21,333 bases of DNA from JAJYIV01 sp964499955 (GTDB taxonomy: Bacteria > Patescibacteriota > Patescibacteriia > UBA9934 > GWF2-40-263). Where the stretch lies: the NCBI GenBank assembly GCA_964499955.1, contig CAZCMI010000016.1:1-21333 (forward strand). The letters run 5' to 3'. A model generated the notes under the pieces. It did no database searches. It worked only from the letters and a program-made list of their open reading frames with translations, and had not been told where the DNA came from. A program made the translations under genes and the position numbers. Of this stretch, positions 1 through 7,315 are shown in pieces. How positions within the stretch are numbered: the stretch's first letter is position 1; every line of letters starts with the position of its first letter.

Positions 1-848
1 ATGCGACGGGAAATGTTCACCATGCTGCCGTTAGCCGCCACGCTCAATGCCGCGCCGACATTCAACGTGCCTTGCAGGACGCGGTTCCGCTCGCTTGGCG
101 GCAGATTGCGGAGTTCCTGCTGCACCGCCCGTACTTCTTTCTTCGCCGTGGCGGTGTCTCCTTCGAATACCGCGGCGCCCAACTGTTCGCCCAAGGCGTC
201 CAACTGCGCGGCCTCTTCCGCGGGAAGGTCGGCCTCCAACCGGGACGGGCCGTACGGCTCCGAAGGCGGCGCCTTGGCAGCGGGTTCGGTGGACGGCTGC
301 GGTTTCGGTTCCTCTTTCGGCGAGCGACCGAACCAACGGGCAAACAACCCCGGTTTTTTCTGAGGCGGTTCGGGTTCTGCCGCCGGGGCGGGCGCGGGTT
401 CCGGCTCCGTTGGTTCTTCCACGACGACAGGCGAACCCTTGGCAGCCGCTTCGGCGGCGAGGGCAGGATCAACGATCACGCTCGGTTCCACGCCGGCGGG
501 ATTCATCGCCTGCTTCAACAGGGAGTTCGGATCATCCGGACCAAAGACCGTTTGCACCGCGTCCATCGCCCCCTGAACAAACGCTGAAACGTAACGGTTG
601 CCTTCTGTTTTGAGCACAGCTGGCTCCGTTGGTTCCGTCGGCGCTGCCGGCGCCGCTTCCGTCGGCCTGGGGGAAACCTTCACGCTCTCAAGCGCGCCCA
701 ACCCCTTCCCCACGCTCTTCATTTTGCGTTCCGTCGCCGGTTTCTTCTCCGGCGTCGGTGCTTTTTTGTCGGGTTCGGCGGGAGCCTCGGCCAATTTCGG
801 CCGCGGAGGAATGGCAGGCGGCCGCCCGGATCCAAATGATTCGGTCAT
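1..848 (-). CDS. Pro/Ala/Glu-rich protein of unknown function (partial, C-terminus off window)
   Basis: An open frame of 282 codons starts at the ATG at 848 and runs off the left edge with no stop. The N-terminal half is low complexity: Pro-, Ala- and Glu-rich stretches such as RPPAIPPRPKL and PAAPTEPTEPA, with a basic patch near residues 35-50. A more ordered segment (NRYVSAFVQGAMDAVQTVFG) lies near residues 83-102. A second Pro-rich linker is followed by a charged, probably helical region containing AEEAAQLDALGEQLG and KKEVRAVQQELRNL. I see no signal peptide, membrane segment or catalytic motif. A -10-like TAAAAT lies at 896-901, but no clear -35 or Shine-Dalgarno is seen. It could be a linker-rich scaffold or surface protein. 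The frame is well supported by composition; the function is unknown. Confidence 0.7.
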   Translation of the reverse strand, partial: MTESFGSGRPPAIPPRPKLAEAPAEPDKKAPTPEKKPATERKMKSVGKGLGALESVKVSPRPTEAAPAAPTEPTEPAVLKTEGNRYVSAFVQGAMDAVQTVFGPDDPNSLLKQAMNPAGVEPSVIVDPALAAEAAAKGSPVVVEEPTEPEPAPAPAAEPEPPQKKPGLFARWFGRSPKEEPKPQPSTEPAAKAPPSEPYGPSRLEADLPAEEAAQLDALGEQLGAAVFEGDTATAKKEVRAVQQELRNLPPSERNRVLQGTLNVGAALSVAANGSMVNISRR

Positions 849-947
849 ATGGGCAAAAGCGGGTAAAGAAAAACGTAGGTGGGCGTAACGGCTTTATTTT
901 AGCACGTTCGCGGGTTCCCGGTCTGTGGACAAGCAAAAACCGTCGGA

Positions 948-2312
948 TCAGGCGATCCAGACGGTCTTCACATTCACGAATTCCCGCAGGCCGTACGAGG
1001 ACAGCTCGCGGCCGTAGCCGGAGACGCCGGTGCCGCCGAAAGGCAGGCGCGGGTCCGATTTCACCAGACCGTTGACGAACACGCTGCCGGCGCGGATGCG
1101 GGGTGCGAGGCGCTTGGCCCGATCCGGATCGGCCGTCCAGACGCTCGACCCGAGGCCGAAGGGCGTGCCGTTGGCCAGCGCGAGGGCTTCTTCCTCGCTG
1201 CGGGCACGGAAGACCAGGGCGACGGGGCCGAAGAACTCTTCCTGGGCCACGGGCATGTCGGCGCGCACGTCCGCCAGGATGGTAGGGGCGTAGAAATAGC
1301 CCGTCGCGCCGACGCGGGAGCCGCCCGTTACGAGGCGCGCGCCCTGGGCGACGGCGTCTTTCACCTGGCGTTCGATGTCGCGCAGGCCGCCTTCGTTGGC
1401 GAGCGGGCCGACGGTGGTTTTTTCATCCAACGGATCGCCCACCGTTTGGGCGGCGAATTGCTCCGTGAACGCGGCGAGGAAGGCGTCATGTACGGCGTCC
1501 AGCACGATGAACCGCTTGGCGGCGATGCAGCTCTGGCCGTTGTTCTGCAACCGGGCGTACGCGCCGACCTGGGCCGCCCGCGCCACGTCCGCGTCTTCCA
1601 GCACGATGAACGGATCGCTGCCGCCCAGTTCCAGCACGGATTTCTTCACGAGCGACCCGGCCAGGGACCCCACGGCCTTGCCCGCCCCCTCGCTGCCGGT
1701 GAGCGCCACTCCCCACACGGCCGGATGGCGCAGCACCCGTTCCACCTTCCCGGACCCGATGGCGAGGTTTTGGAAGACGCCCTCGGGGAACCCGGCATCG
1801 GTGAATAGTTGCTCGAAGGCGGCGGCGCACTGCGGCACGTTCGAGGCATGCTTCAACACGCCGACGTTGCCAGCCATGAGCGCCGGGGCAGCGAAGCGCA
1901 TCACCTGCCAGAACGGGAAGTTCCACGGCATCACCGCGAGCACCACGCCGATCGGGTCGAAGCGAACGAAACTTTCCGACGCGTCGGTCGCCACGGGCTC
2001 CGGTGCCAAAAACGCAGCGGCGTTGTCGGCGTAGTAGTCGCAGGCGGTGGCGCACTTTTCCACTTCCGCGACGGCCTGTTTGAGTGGTTTGCCCATTTCG
2101 AGCGTGGCCAAGCGGCCGAGTTCTGGCGCACGTTCGCGGCACAACTCCCCCACGCGGCGCATCAGGCGCGCGCGTTCTTCCAACGGCACGTCCTGCCAGG
2201 CATGGAATGCGGCGGCAGCCCGTTCCAACTTGGCGTCCAAGGCGGCGTCCGTCAGTTCCTCGAACGTACCGAGGACTTCCTCCGTGGCCGGGTTTTTGGA
2301 AAGGAGAGGCAT
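948..2312 (-). CDS. NAD(P)-dependent aldehyde dehydrogenase, succinate-semialdehyde dehydrogenase type
   Basis: The 454-aa cytosolic protein has the complete aldehyde dehydrogenase core. It shows the Rossmann/substrate motif MPWNFPFWQ with Asn131, the cofactor-binding lysine in VLKHAS (Lys154), the general base Glu228 in LELGGSDPF, the nucleophile Cys262 in NNGQSCIAAKRF and EEFFGP near 358-363. Length and motifs fit the shorter SSADH-like branch (Sad/YneI type), which oxidises small semialdehydes or aldehydes to acids. The substrate cannot be read from sequence. The start at 2312 lies one base past the stop of the upstream TPP-enzyme gene, so the two are translationally coupled. This suggests the dehydrogenase handles an aldehyde made by, or metabolically close to, that enzyme. 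No catalytic residue is missing. Confidence 0.93.
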   Translation of the reverse strand: MPLLSKNPATEEVLGTFEELTDAALDAKLERAAAAFHAWQDVPLEERARLMRRVGELCRERAPELGRLATLEMGKPLKQAVAEVEKCATACDYYADNAAAFLAPEPVATDASESFVRFDPIGVVLAVMPWNFPFWQVMRFAAPALMAGNVGVLKHASNVPQCAAAFEQLFTDAGFPEGVFQNLAIGSGKVERVLRHPAVWGVALTGSEGAGKAVGSLAGSLVKKSVLELGGSDPFIVLEDADVARAAQVGAYARLQNNGQSCIAAKRFIVLDAVHDAFLAAFTEQFAAQTVGDPLDEKTTVGPLANEGGLRDIERQVKDAVAQGARLVTGGSRVGATGYFYAPTILADVRADMPVAQEEFFGPVALVFRARSEEEALALANGTPFGLGSSVWTADPDRAKRLAPRIRAGSVFVNGLVKSDPRLPFGGTGVSGYGRELSSYGLREFVNVKTVWIA

Positions 2313-2313
2313 A

Positions 2314-3948
2314 TCAACAAACCAGTTTTTTCAATTCGTGGTTGAACACGCGGGTGTTTTCCGCGTAGTCGACGGGCACTTCGACCAGCGTGACGCCCGG
2401 TTCCCCAAGCGCGCGTTGCAAGGCCGGTTCCAGGTCTTCCGTTTTTTCCAGCCGCACGCCCTTCGCGCCGAAGGCCTCCGCCAGCTTCACGAAGTCCGGG
2501 TTGCCGAGGTCCAGGCCGAAGTTCGGCAGATGCATTCCCTCCTGCTTCCATTTGATCATGCCGTAGCCGTTGTCGTTCAACAACAGGACGACCAGGTTCA
2601 GTTTCAAACGCACGGCCGTTTCCAGTTCGTGGACGTTCATCAGGAACCCGCCGTCGCCCGCCACGCAGACGACCTTCTTTTCCGGGTGCACCAGCGCCGC
2701 GGCAATGGCCGAAGGCAGCCCGGCGCCCATGGTGGCGAGCGCGTTGTCGAGCAGCAGCGTGTTGGGTTCGTGTGCCTGGTACTGGCGCGAGAACCAGAGT
2801 TTGTACATGCCGTTGTCGAGGCACAGGATGCCGTCGCTGGGCATCATCGCACGGACGCCGGCGACCAGGCGTTGCGGCTTCACCGGAAACGCGGCGTCGC
2901 TCGCCGTTTCGGCCACGTGCGCATCGAGGCGCTTCTTCGCCTCGAGCAGCGGAGCGAAGTCCCAGTGTGGCTGCGGCTTCACCCGTTCCTTCAGCTGCCA
3001 CACGGCGTTGGCAATGTCGCCCACCACCTCGTGCTGCGGGAAATAGATCGGGTCCACCTTGGCCGAGTAGAAGTTCACGTGGATGACCGTCTGACCGCCC
3101 TGCTTCATGATGAACGGCGGTTTTTCGATCACGTCGTGGCCGACGTTGACGATGAGATCCGCCGCGGCGACGGCGCAATGCACGTAGTCGCCCGCCGAAA
3201 GCGCGGCCGTGCCGACGTACTGCGGATGCCGTTCGTCGATGACGCCCTTGCCCATCTGCGTGTTGAAGAACGGGATGCCGGTGGCGTCCACGAACGCGCG
3301 CAGCATTTTGGCGGTGAGCTTGCGGTTCGCCCCCGCGCCCACCAGGATGAGCGGGCGCTTGGCCGCCTCAATCAGGCGCACGGCCTCGGCGATGGCCTTT
3401 TCCTCCGCCACGGGGCGGCGGACCTTCTTCACCGGGAACGGCTCGCCCTCGGCTTCTTCCGCGGCGACGTCCTCGGGATATTCGATGTGCACCGCGCCGG
3501 GGCGTTCTTCCTCCGCCTGGCGGAAGGCCTCGCGCACGGCGGCGGGCACGGCGTCCCCGTTCACCAGCTGCTTGGAGAATTTCGTGACGGGACGCATGAC
3601 GTCCGTAGTGCTCACGATCTGGAACGCGCCCTGCTTGCTTTTCTTGATGGGTTTCTGGCCGGTGATCATCAGCATGGGCATGGCGCCGAGTTGGGCGTAC
3701 GCGGCGGCCGTAATGAAATTCGTCGCGCCGGGGCCGAGCGTGGAAAGCGCCACGCCCGCTTTCCCCGTGAGCCGGCCAACGGTGGCGGCCATGAACCCGG
3801 CGGATTGTTCGTGGCGGGTGGGGATGAAACGGATGTTGGACGTGCGCAGCGATTCGAGAAAGTCGAGGTTTTCTTCCCCGGGCACGCCGAAGACGTACTG
3901 CACGCCTTCGTTTTCCAAGGATGCGGCGAAGAGGTCGGAGGATTTCAT
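2314..3948 (-). CDS. Thiamine-diphosphate-dependent enzyme, acetolactate synthase large-subunit-like
   Basis: A 544-aa protein with the three-domain TPP-enzyme layout. The N-terminal PYR domain contains FGVPGEENLDF and the cofactor-activating Glu47 in RHEQSAGFMA. The middle domain follows. The C-terminal PP domain has the TPP/Mg motif GDGGFLMNVHELETAVR (431-447) ending in NDNGYG. The ELETAVRLK stretch and the closing PVDYAENTRVF resemble catabolic acetolactate synthase (AlsS) more than pyruvate oxidase. I chose the ATG at 3948 because the protein then begins MKSSDLFAASLENEG, as family members do; the frame stays open further upstream across the kinase gene. No ilvN-type small subunit or branched-chain pathway gene is nearby, so biosynthesis is not indicated. 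It could instead be a 2-oxoacid decarboxylase or ligase feeding the adjacent aldehyde dehydrogenase. Family is sure, substrate uncertain. Confidence 0.9.
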   Translation of the reverse strand: MKSSDLFAASLENEGVQYVFGVPGEENLDFLESLRTSNIRFIPTRHEQSAGFMAATVGRLTGKAGVALSTLGPGATNFITAAAYAQLGAMPMLMITGQKPIKKSKQGAFQIVSTTDVMRPVTKFSKQLVNGDAVPAAVREAFRQAEEERPGAVHIEYPEDVAAEEAEGEPFPVKKVRRPVAEEKAIAEAVRLIEAAKRPLILVGAGANRKLTAKMLRAFVDATGIPFFNTQMGKGVIDERHPQYVGTAALSAGDYVHCAVAAADLIVNVGHDVIEKPPFIMKQGGQTVIHVNFYSAKVDPIYFPQHEVVGDIANAVWQLKERVKPQPHWDFAPLLEAKKRLDAHVAETASDAAFPVKPQRLVAGVRAMMPSDGILCLDNGMYKLWFSRQYQAHEPNTLLLDNALATMGAGLPSAIAAALVHPEKKVVCVAGDGGFLMNVHELETAVRLKLNLVVLLLNDNGYGMIKWKQEGMHLPNFGLDLGNPDFVKLAEAFGAKGVRLEKTEDLEPALQRALGEPGVTLVEVPVDYAENTRVFNHELKKLVC

Positions 3949-3968
3949 AAGGTCGGACAGGAAAGGGG

Positions 3969-4415
3969 TCAGTCGTTCTTTTCCACGCGGTGCAGGGCTT
4001 TCAGCGTGGGCGGGAATTTCGCCGCTTCCGCTTCCAAGCGGCCGGCCGTGCGACGCACGTCCGCGGGCGGGACCCAGTCCTTGCGGGCGATGGCCGTTTC
4101 CGGATCGCAGGACAGCGTGACGATTTCGACCGTGTAGCCGTACGCTTCGGCGGCGAAGGCGTAGGGCGAGATTTCCCAGGCCGTCACGTTGGTGTTGTCC
4201 ACGGCAATGGAGGGCTCCCCGCGGTGCAGCGCGTCGAGGAAGGCGCGCAGGCAGCGGCGGTGCGCTTCGCCCAGGCGGGAACGGTCGAAGCGGTACGATC
4301 CGTCCGGCTGGATGAACAAATGGTCGGCCGAAACGACCGTCGCGCCGGGCAGGCGGTTCTTGATCCACGTTGATTTTCCGCAGCCGGAAATGCCGCGCAG
4401 GATGGTCACATGCAT
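3969..4415 (-). CDS. P-loop kinase/ATPase of the N4BP2/polynucleotide-kinase-like type
   Basis: A 148-aa single-domain P-loop protein. Walker A is GISGCGKS at residues 8-15, followed by VVSADHLF (Asp31), VDNTNVTAWE around 72-81 and a late RKDWVPP lid-like segment. This order (P-loop, SAD, DNTN) is typical of small AAA-type nucleotide or polynucleotide kinase-like proteins related to the N4BP2 domain. These phosphorylate or bind nucleic-acid ends or small molecules, but the substrate here is unknown. It is the first gene of a three-gene minus-strand unit, with 20 bases to the TPP-enzyme gene and no good Shine-Dalgarno in that gap. A -10-like TATATT (4439-4444) lies 23 bases before the start, just past the terminator of the preceding mini-gene. 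Confidence 0.85.
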   Translation of the reverse strand: MHVTILRGISGCGKSTWIKNRLPGATVVSADHLFIQPDGSYRFDRSRLGEAHRRCLRAFLDALHRGEPSIAVDNTNVTAWEISPYAFAAEAYGYTVEIVTLSCDPETAIARKDWVPPADVRRTAGRLEAEAAKFPPTLKALHRVEKND

Positions 4416-4438
4416 AAACGCGCGTTACCGCAACGACC

Positions 4439-4444
4439 AATATA
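4439..4444 (-). promoter_or_regulatory. -10-like box upstream of kinase/TPP-enzyme/aldehyde dehydrogenase operon
   Basis: TATATT on the minus strand, 5 of 6 to consensus. The region 16-17 bases upstream is the T-tract of the lipoprotein terminator and gives only a poor -35 (TTTTCG). A transcript would have a leader of about 16-17 bases. Confidence 0.4.
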
Positions 4445-4455
4445 GCACGCGGCGG

Positions 4456-4486
4456 CGAAACGAAAACCGCCCGTTCGGGGCGGTTA
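4456..4486 (-). terminator. Rho-independent terminator of the mini-lipoprotein gene, overlapping its stop codon
   Basis: On the minus strand an 8-bp perfect stem AACCGCCC/GGGCGGTT closes a 5-base loop and is followed by TTCGTTTCG. The TAA stop (4484-4486) supplies the first bases of the stem. Confidence 0.75.
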
Positions 4487-4597
4487 ACGCATGTCCGCGG
4501 TTGGCTCGGGAACGTCGGCGGGCGGACGAACGCAGCCGGCGCCTCCCAAGACGAGCGCGAGCAGGAGCAGAATGACGGCGGTACGGCCGTGCTTCAT
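4484..4597 (-). CDS. 37-aa putative lipoprotein
   Basis: A very small frame, ATG at 4597 to TAA at 4484, encodes MKHGRTAV, a leucine-rich hydrophobic core (ILLLLALVLGG) and AGC, with Cys22 as the likely lipidated residue, then a short Pro-rich tail ending EPTADMR. This is the layout of a minimal lipoprotein such as the entericidins: basic n-region, h-region, lipobox, and about 16 mature residues. The lipobox is imperfect, with Gly instead of Leu at -3. Support comes from its own promoter-like element upstream and a strong terminator abutting the stop. No strong Shine-Dalgarno is seen. It is divergent from the phosphatidyltransferase gene. It could be the remnant of a longer lipoprotein, but the terminator at the stop argues for a complete gene. 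Confidence 0.6.
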   Translation of the reverse strand: MKHGRTAVILLLLALVLGGAGCVRPPADVPEPTADMR

Positions 4598-4643
4598 AGT
4601 TCCGGCAAGGGCGCGCCGAACCTTTCAAGGGCGCGCGGACCCC

Positions 4644-4673
4644 ATGATACACCCGCACGGGCGGGTGGGGCAA
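4644..4673 (-). promoter_or_regulatory. Promoter of the mini-lipoprotein with an inverted repeat filling the spacer
   Basis: On the minus strand, -35 TTGCCC (4668-4673) and -10 TATCAT (4644-4649, 5 of 6) are separated by 18 bases. Those 18 bases (4650-4667) are exactly a perfect inverted repeat: 7-bp arms CACCCGC/GCGGGTG around 4 bases. No T-run follows on either strand, so it is not a normal terminator. An operator is the natural reading. The leader is about 40 bases. Confidence 0.5.
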
Positions 4674-4709
4674 AAGCCGGGGCGGGTGGACGCGCGACTC
4701 CCCGCCCGA

Positions 4710-4738
4710 TTGCCCGGCGGAGCGGTTCATGCTAGCGT
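4710..4738 (+). promoter_or_regulatory. Probable promoter of the phosphatidyltransferase gene
   Basis: TTGCCC (4710-4715), 17 bases, TAGCGT (4733-4738). The -10 is weak (TANNNT pattern) but spacing and position are right. A leader of about 36 bases then carries the strong AAAGGAGG Shine-Dalgarno (4768-4775). Confidence 0.4.
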
Positions 4739-4780
4739 TTCGCCGCGACCGTTCCCACACACCCGCCAAAGGAGGTACCC

Positions 4781-5488
4781 GTGCCGAACGAACCGTCCGT
4801 TCCTTCCATCGTGCGCCGTGCGCAAGACACGCGCGGTATCTTCACCCGCTTCTTGGACGTCCTGCTCGACGGGGTCGTCCATCTCAAAAGACGGTGGGAC
4901 TGGTCCCGCCGCGTCGTCGACCGCCTGCCGGCCTGGGTCACGCCCAACGGCATCACGGTGGCGCGCATGGCCCTCGTCGTCCCCATCCTGTGGCTGATCG
5001 CCACGGAGGGCTACGGCTGGGCCTTCTGGCTGACCGTGCTGTCCTTCATCGGCGATTATGTGGACGGCGCGCTGGCGTCCGTGCGCGGGCAGTACACGGA
5101 ACTGGGGAAGATCTTGGACCCGCTGGCGGACAAGGTCGTCAACTACGGCATCCTGGGCTTCCTGGCGCCGGAACTCCCCGCCGTGTTCCTGCCGCCGATC
5201 TGGATCTGCGCGTTTATCGGCCTGCTGTTGACCGGCATCCGCCTGCGCAAGATGATCGTGTTCCGCCGCCGCGGGCAGGCCATCCCCGCCTCCCCGGCAA
5301 ACGCGCCGGGGAAGCTCAAGACCGTCTTCGAGATGGTCGGCATCCCCGCGCTGGTGCTCGCCCTGTTCCTGCGCAACGCAGGATGGGTGGGCGGGACGTT
5401 CTTTCTCTGGTTCGGCGGCCTGCTGCTCGCGGCGTCCATTCCCCTGGCCGCTTGGTCGTTTCTCGGCCAGCGCCGGGCCGCGTCCTGA
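4781..5488 (+). CDS. pgsA: CDP-alcohol phosphatidyltransferase, PgsA-like
   Basis: A 235-aa integral membrane enzyme that transfers a phosphatidyl group from a CDP-lipid to an alcohol, most likely glycerol-3-phosphate for phosphatidylglycerol synthesis. TPNGITVARM (54-63) precedes the catalytic segment, where Asp92, Asp95, Gly96, Gly109, Asp113 and Asp117 match the CDP-alcohol motif. LDPLADK (112-118) and the later GKLKT (177-181) are typical of PgsA. The motif's usual Ala-Arg pair reads Ala99-Ser100, with an Arg two residues on (102). Several hydrophobic segments follow, near 60-75, 80-92, 120-160 and 185-228. The start is a GTG chosen because AAAGGAGG sits 5 bases upstream. It stands alone between a divergent mini-lipoprotein and a convergent ABC operon and has its own terminator. 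The alcohol substrate is inferred. Confidence 0.88.
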   Translation: MPNEPSVPSIVRRAQDTRGIFTRFLDVLLDGVVHLKRRWDWSRRVVDRLPAWVTPNGITVARMALVVPILWLIATEGYGWAFWLTVLSFIGDYVDGALASVRGQYTELGKILDPLADKVVNYGILGFLAPELPAVFLPPIWICAFIGLLLTGIRLRKMIVFRRRGQAIPASPANAPGKLKTVFEMVGIPALVLALFLRNAGWVGGTFFLWFGGLLLAASIPLAAWSFLGQRRAAS

Positions 5489-5502
5489 AGCGCCTCCTCT
5501 CC

Positions 5503-5541
5503 CCCGCCGCCTCCCCGTGAGGCCGGCGGGCGTTTTTCTTT
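5503..5541 (+). terminator. Rho-independent terminator of the phosphatidyltransferase gene
   Basis: Stem CCCGCCGCCT with AGGCCGGCGGG (one bulged G), a 7-base loop, then CGTTTTTCTTT. It lies in the 60-base gap before the convergent ABC operon. Confidence 0.75.
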
Positions 5542-5548
5542 GCGGCCG

Positions 5549-7315
5549 TCAATGGGCGCGCGGGCCGCGCATCAGCATTTCCACCGCGCGTTCCAGGCTG
5601 CCGGCACGCGCCACTTCCCCGCCGTTCACGAAGAAGATCTCGTCGGCGTTTTCGATGGTGTTGAGGCGGTGGGCGATCACGACCTTGGCGGTGGTCGGCG
5701 GCAGATGGGCCAGGATGTCTTCGAGCAGCTGTTCGGTGACGGTGTCCACGTTGGCGGTGGCTTCGTCCAAAATCAGCAGTTCCGGCTCGCGCAGCACGGC
5801 GCGGACGAAGGCTACGAGCTGCTTCTGCCCCAAACTGATGGCGTCGGTACCGCCGGTGATCGGCGTCCGCAGCCCTTCGTCGAACCGCGCGAGCAGCGCG
5901 GACAGGTTCTTCTCCTTCAACACCGCTTCGAGCGCCGCGTCGTCCAGCCCCGCGTACCGTTCGTTGCCGTACAGGACGTTCTCGCGCAGCGTGCCGCTGA
6001 ACAGGAACGGGTCCTGCAGGATGAAGCCGATTTTGCGGGCGCGCTCCTCGGGCGCGTACGAACGAATGTCGCGGCCGGAGAGCAGCACCGTGCCTTCCGT
6101 CGGGTCGTACAGGCGGGCCATGAGCGACGCGGTGGTGGTTTTGCCGCCGCCGGTCGGCCCCACGAGGGCGTAGGTCTTGCCGGGGGCGAGCGCGAAGTTC
6201 ACGTCGCGCAGGACGTCCGTGCCGTCGGCGTAGGTGAAGCGCACGTCGCGGAATTCGAGCAGCGGCGCGTCCGGCTCCGACGCGCCTTCGGACGCGATAC
6301 GCGGCAGGTTCGAAGACAGCGCCAGCACGTCGGACACGCGGTCCCAGCCGGCCATGGCGGACTGGAAACTGGCCCACAGCGCGGCCATTTGCCGCAACGG
6401 GTTGTAGAAGGTGGTGGCGTAGGACAGGAACCCGATCAGCAACCCGATCGTCGCCTCCCCGCGCGACACGAGCACGATGCCGTAGGCCAGCACCGCAAGC
6501 TGTGCCAGGTTGGCGCACAGCGCATACACCGGCGTGAAGGCATTGTTGGCGTAGCCCGACCAGGTGGAGGCGCGGTACGCGGCCTCGTTGGCCTCCGCGA
6601 AGCGGCGGCGGAAGAAATCCCGGCGGTTGAACGCCACGATTACCTTGAAGGTGTCCAGGCTCTCCTGCAGTTCGCCGCTCAACGCACCGACGGCGCGCAG
6701 GCTCTCCGTGTTCTTGCGTTTCACCCACGGCGAGAGGGCGCGCGTGAACATGAGCAAGACGAGCGCCGGGGCCAGTGCGGCAGCGCCCAGGCGCGGGTGC
6801 AGCGCGAGCAGGAACGCGGCGGCGCCCAGCATGGTGAACAGGCTTCCCACGATCTGCATCAGCGACTGGGAGAAGAATTGGTTGAGCTTGTCCGTGTCGT
6901 TGTTGATGCGGGAAATCAAGTCGCCCGCCTTGTTCTGGTTGAAAAAGGCAACCGGCAGTTCCAGCAGCTTGCCGAACACGGCGTTGCGCAGGCGTTCCAG
7001 CAGGCGCTGGCCCACACCGCCCATCAGGCGGGTTTGCAGGAAGTGCATCACCCAGGCCGTCAGGAAGATGGCGAGCAGCAGGGCGCAGGCGCGCGCCAAC
7101 CCCGCGGCGTCGCCCTCGGCGACATAGGTATCCACCGCGCGGGCGAAGATGAGCGGGCCGCTCAAGGTGAGCAGCGCGTTCGCCACGATGGCCAGGAAGG
7201 CGGCGGCGAGCCGGCCGTGCTCCCCGCGCAGCAGCGGCCACAGGCGCTTGGCCGCCGCAAAGGCAGCCGCGCCGTTTTCGGCCTCGGGCCGCGGCTTAGC
7301 GAGGGAGTAATTCAT
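5549..7315 (-). CDS. Heterodimeric ABC exporter, subunit B (canonical Walker B and His, degenerate signature)
   Basis: A 588-aa half-transporter: six predicted membrane helices over residues 35-300, then a nucleotide-binding domain. Walker A is GPTGGGKT (386-393), the Q-loop Gln434, Walker B LLILDEAT with the catalytic Glu518, and the switch histidine is His549 in IAHRL. The signature loop reads AISLGQKQ (492-499) instead of LSGGQ, so this subunit contributes a defective signature to its partner's ATP site. It overlaps the upstream subunit gene by 20 bases and has no Shine-Dalgarno of its own, so translation is coupled. Both subunits happen to be 588 aa. The family (BmrCD, LmrCD, TM287/288 type) exports hydrophobic drugs or lipids. 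The neighbouring MerR-TipAS regulator favours a drug-efflux role. Confidence 0.93.
   Translation of the reverse strand: MNYSLAKPRPEAENGAAAFAAAKRLWPLLRGEHGRLAAAFLAIVANALLTLSGPLIFARAVDTYVAEGDAAGLARACALLLAIFLTAWVMHFLQTRLMGGVGQRLLERLRNAVFGKLLELPVAFFNQNKAGDLISRINNDTDKLNQFFSQSLMQIVGSLFTMLGAAAFLLALHPRLGAAALAPALVLLMFTRALSPWVKRKNTESLRAVGALSGELQESLDTFKVIVAFNRRDFFRRRFAEANEAAYRASTWSGYANNAFTPVYALCANLAQLAVLAYGIVLVSRGEATIGLLIGFLSYATTFYNPLRQMAALWASFQSAMAGWDRVSDVLALSSNLPRIASEGASEPDAPLLEFRDVRFTYADGTDVLRDVNFALAPGKTYALVGPTGGGKTTTASLMARLYDPTEGTVLLSGRDIRSYAPEERARKIGFILQDPFLFSGTLRENVLYGNERYAGLDDAALEAVLKEKNLSALLARFDEGLRTPITGGTDAISLGQKQLVAFVRAVLREPELLILDEATANVDTVTEQLLEDILAHLPPTTAKVVIAHRLNTIENADEIFFVNGGEVARAGSLERAVEMLMRGPRAH

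Noticed and set aside
2047..4137. A 696-codon plus-strand open frame opposite the TPP-enzyme operon
   Set aside because: Antisense to a clearly recognisable gene; His/Arg-rich composition and no family motif.
4425..4769. A 114-codon minus-strand frame between the kinase and pgsA-like genes
   Set aside because: Arg-rich without motifs; the same stretch holds a better small lipoprotein frame with promoter and terminator.
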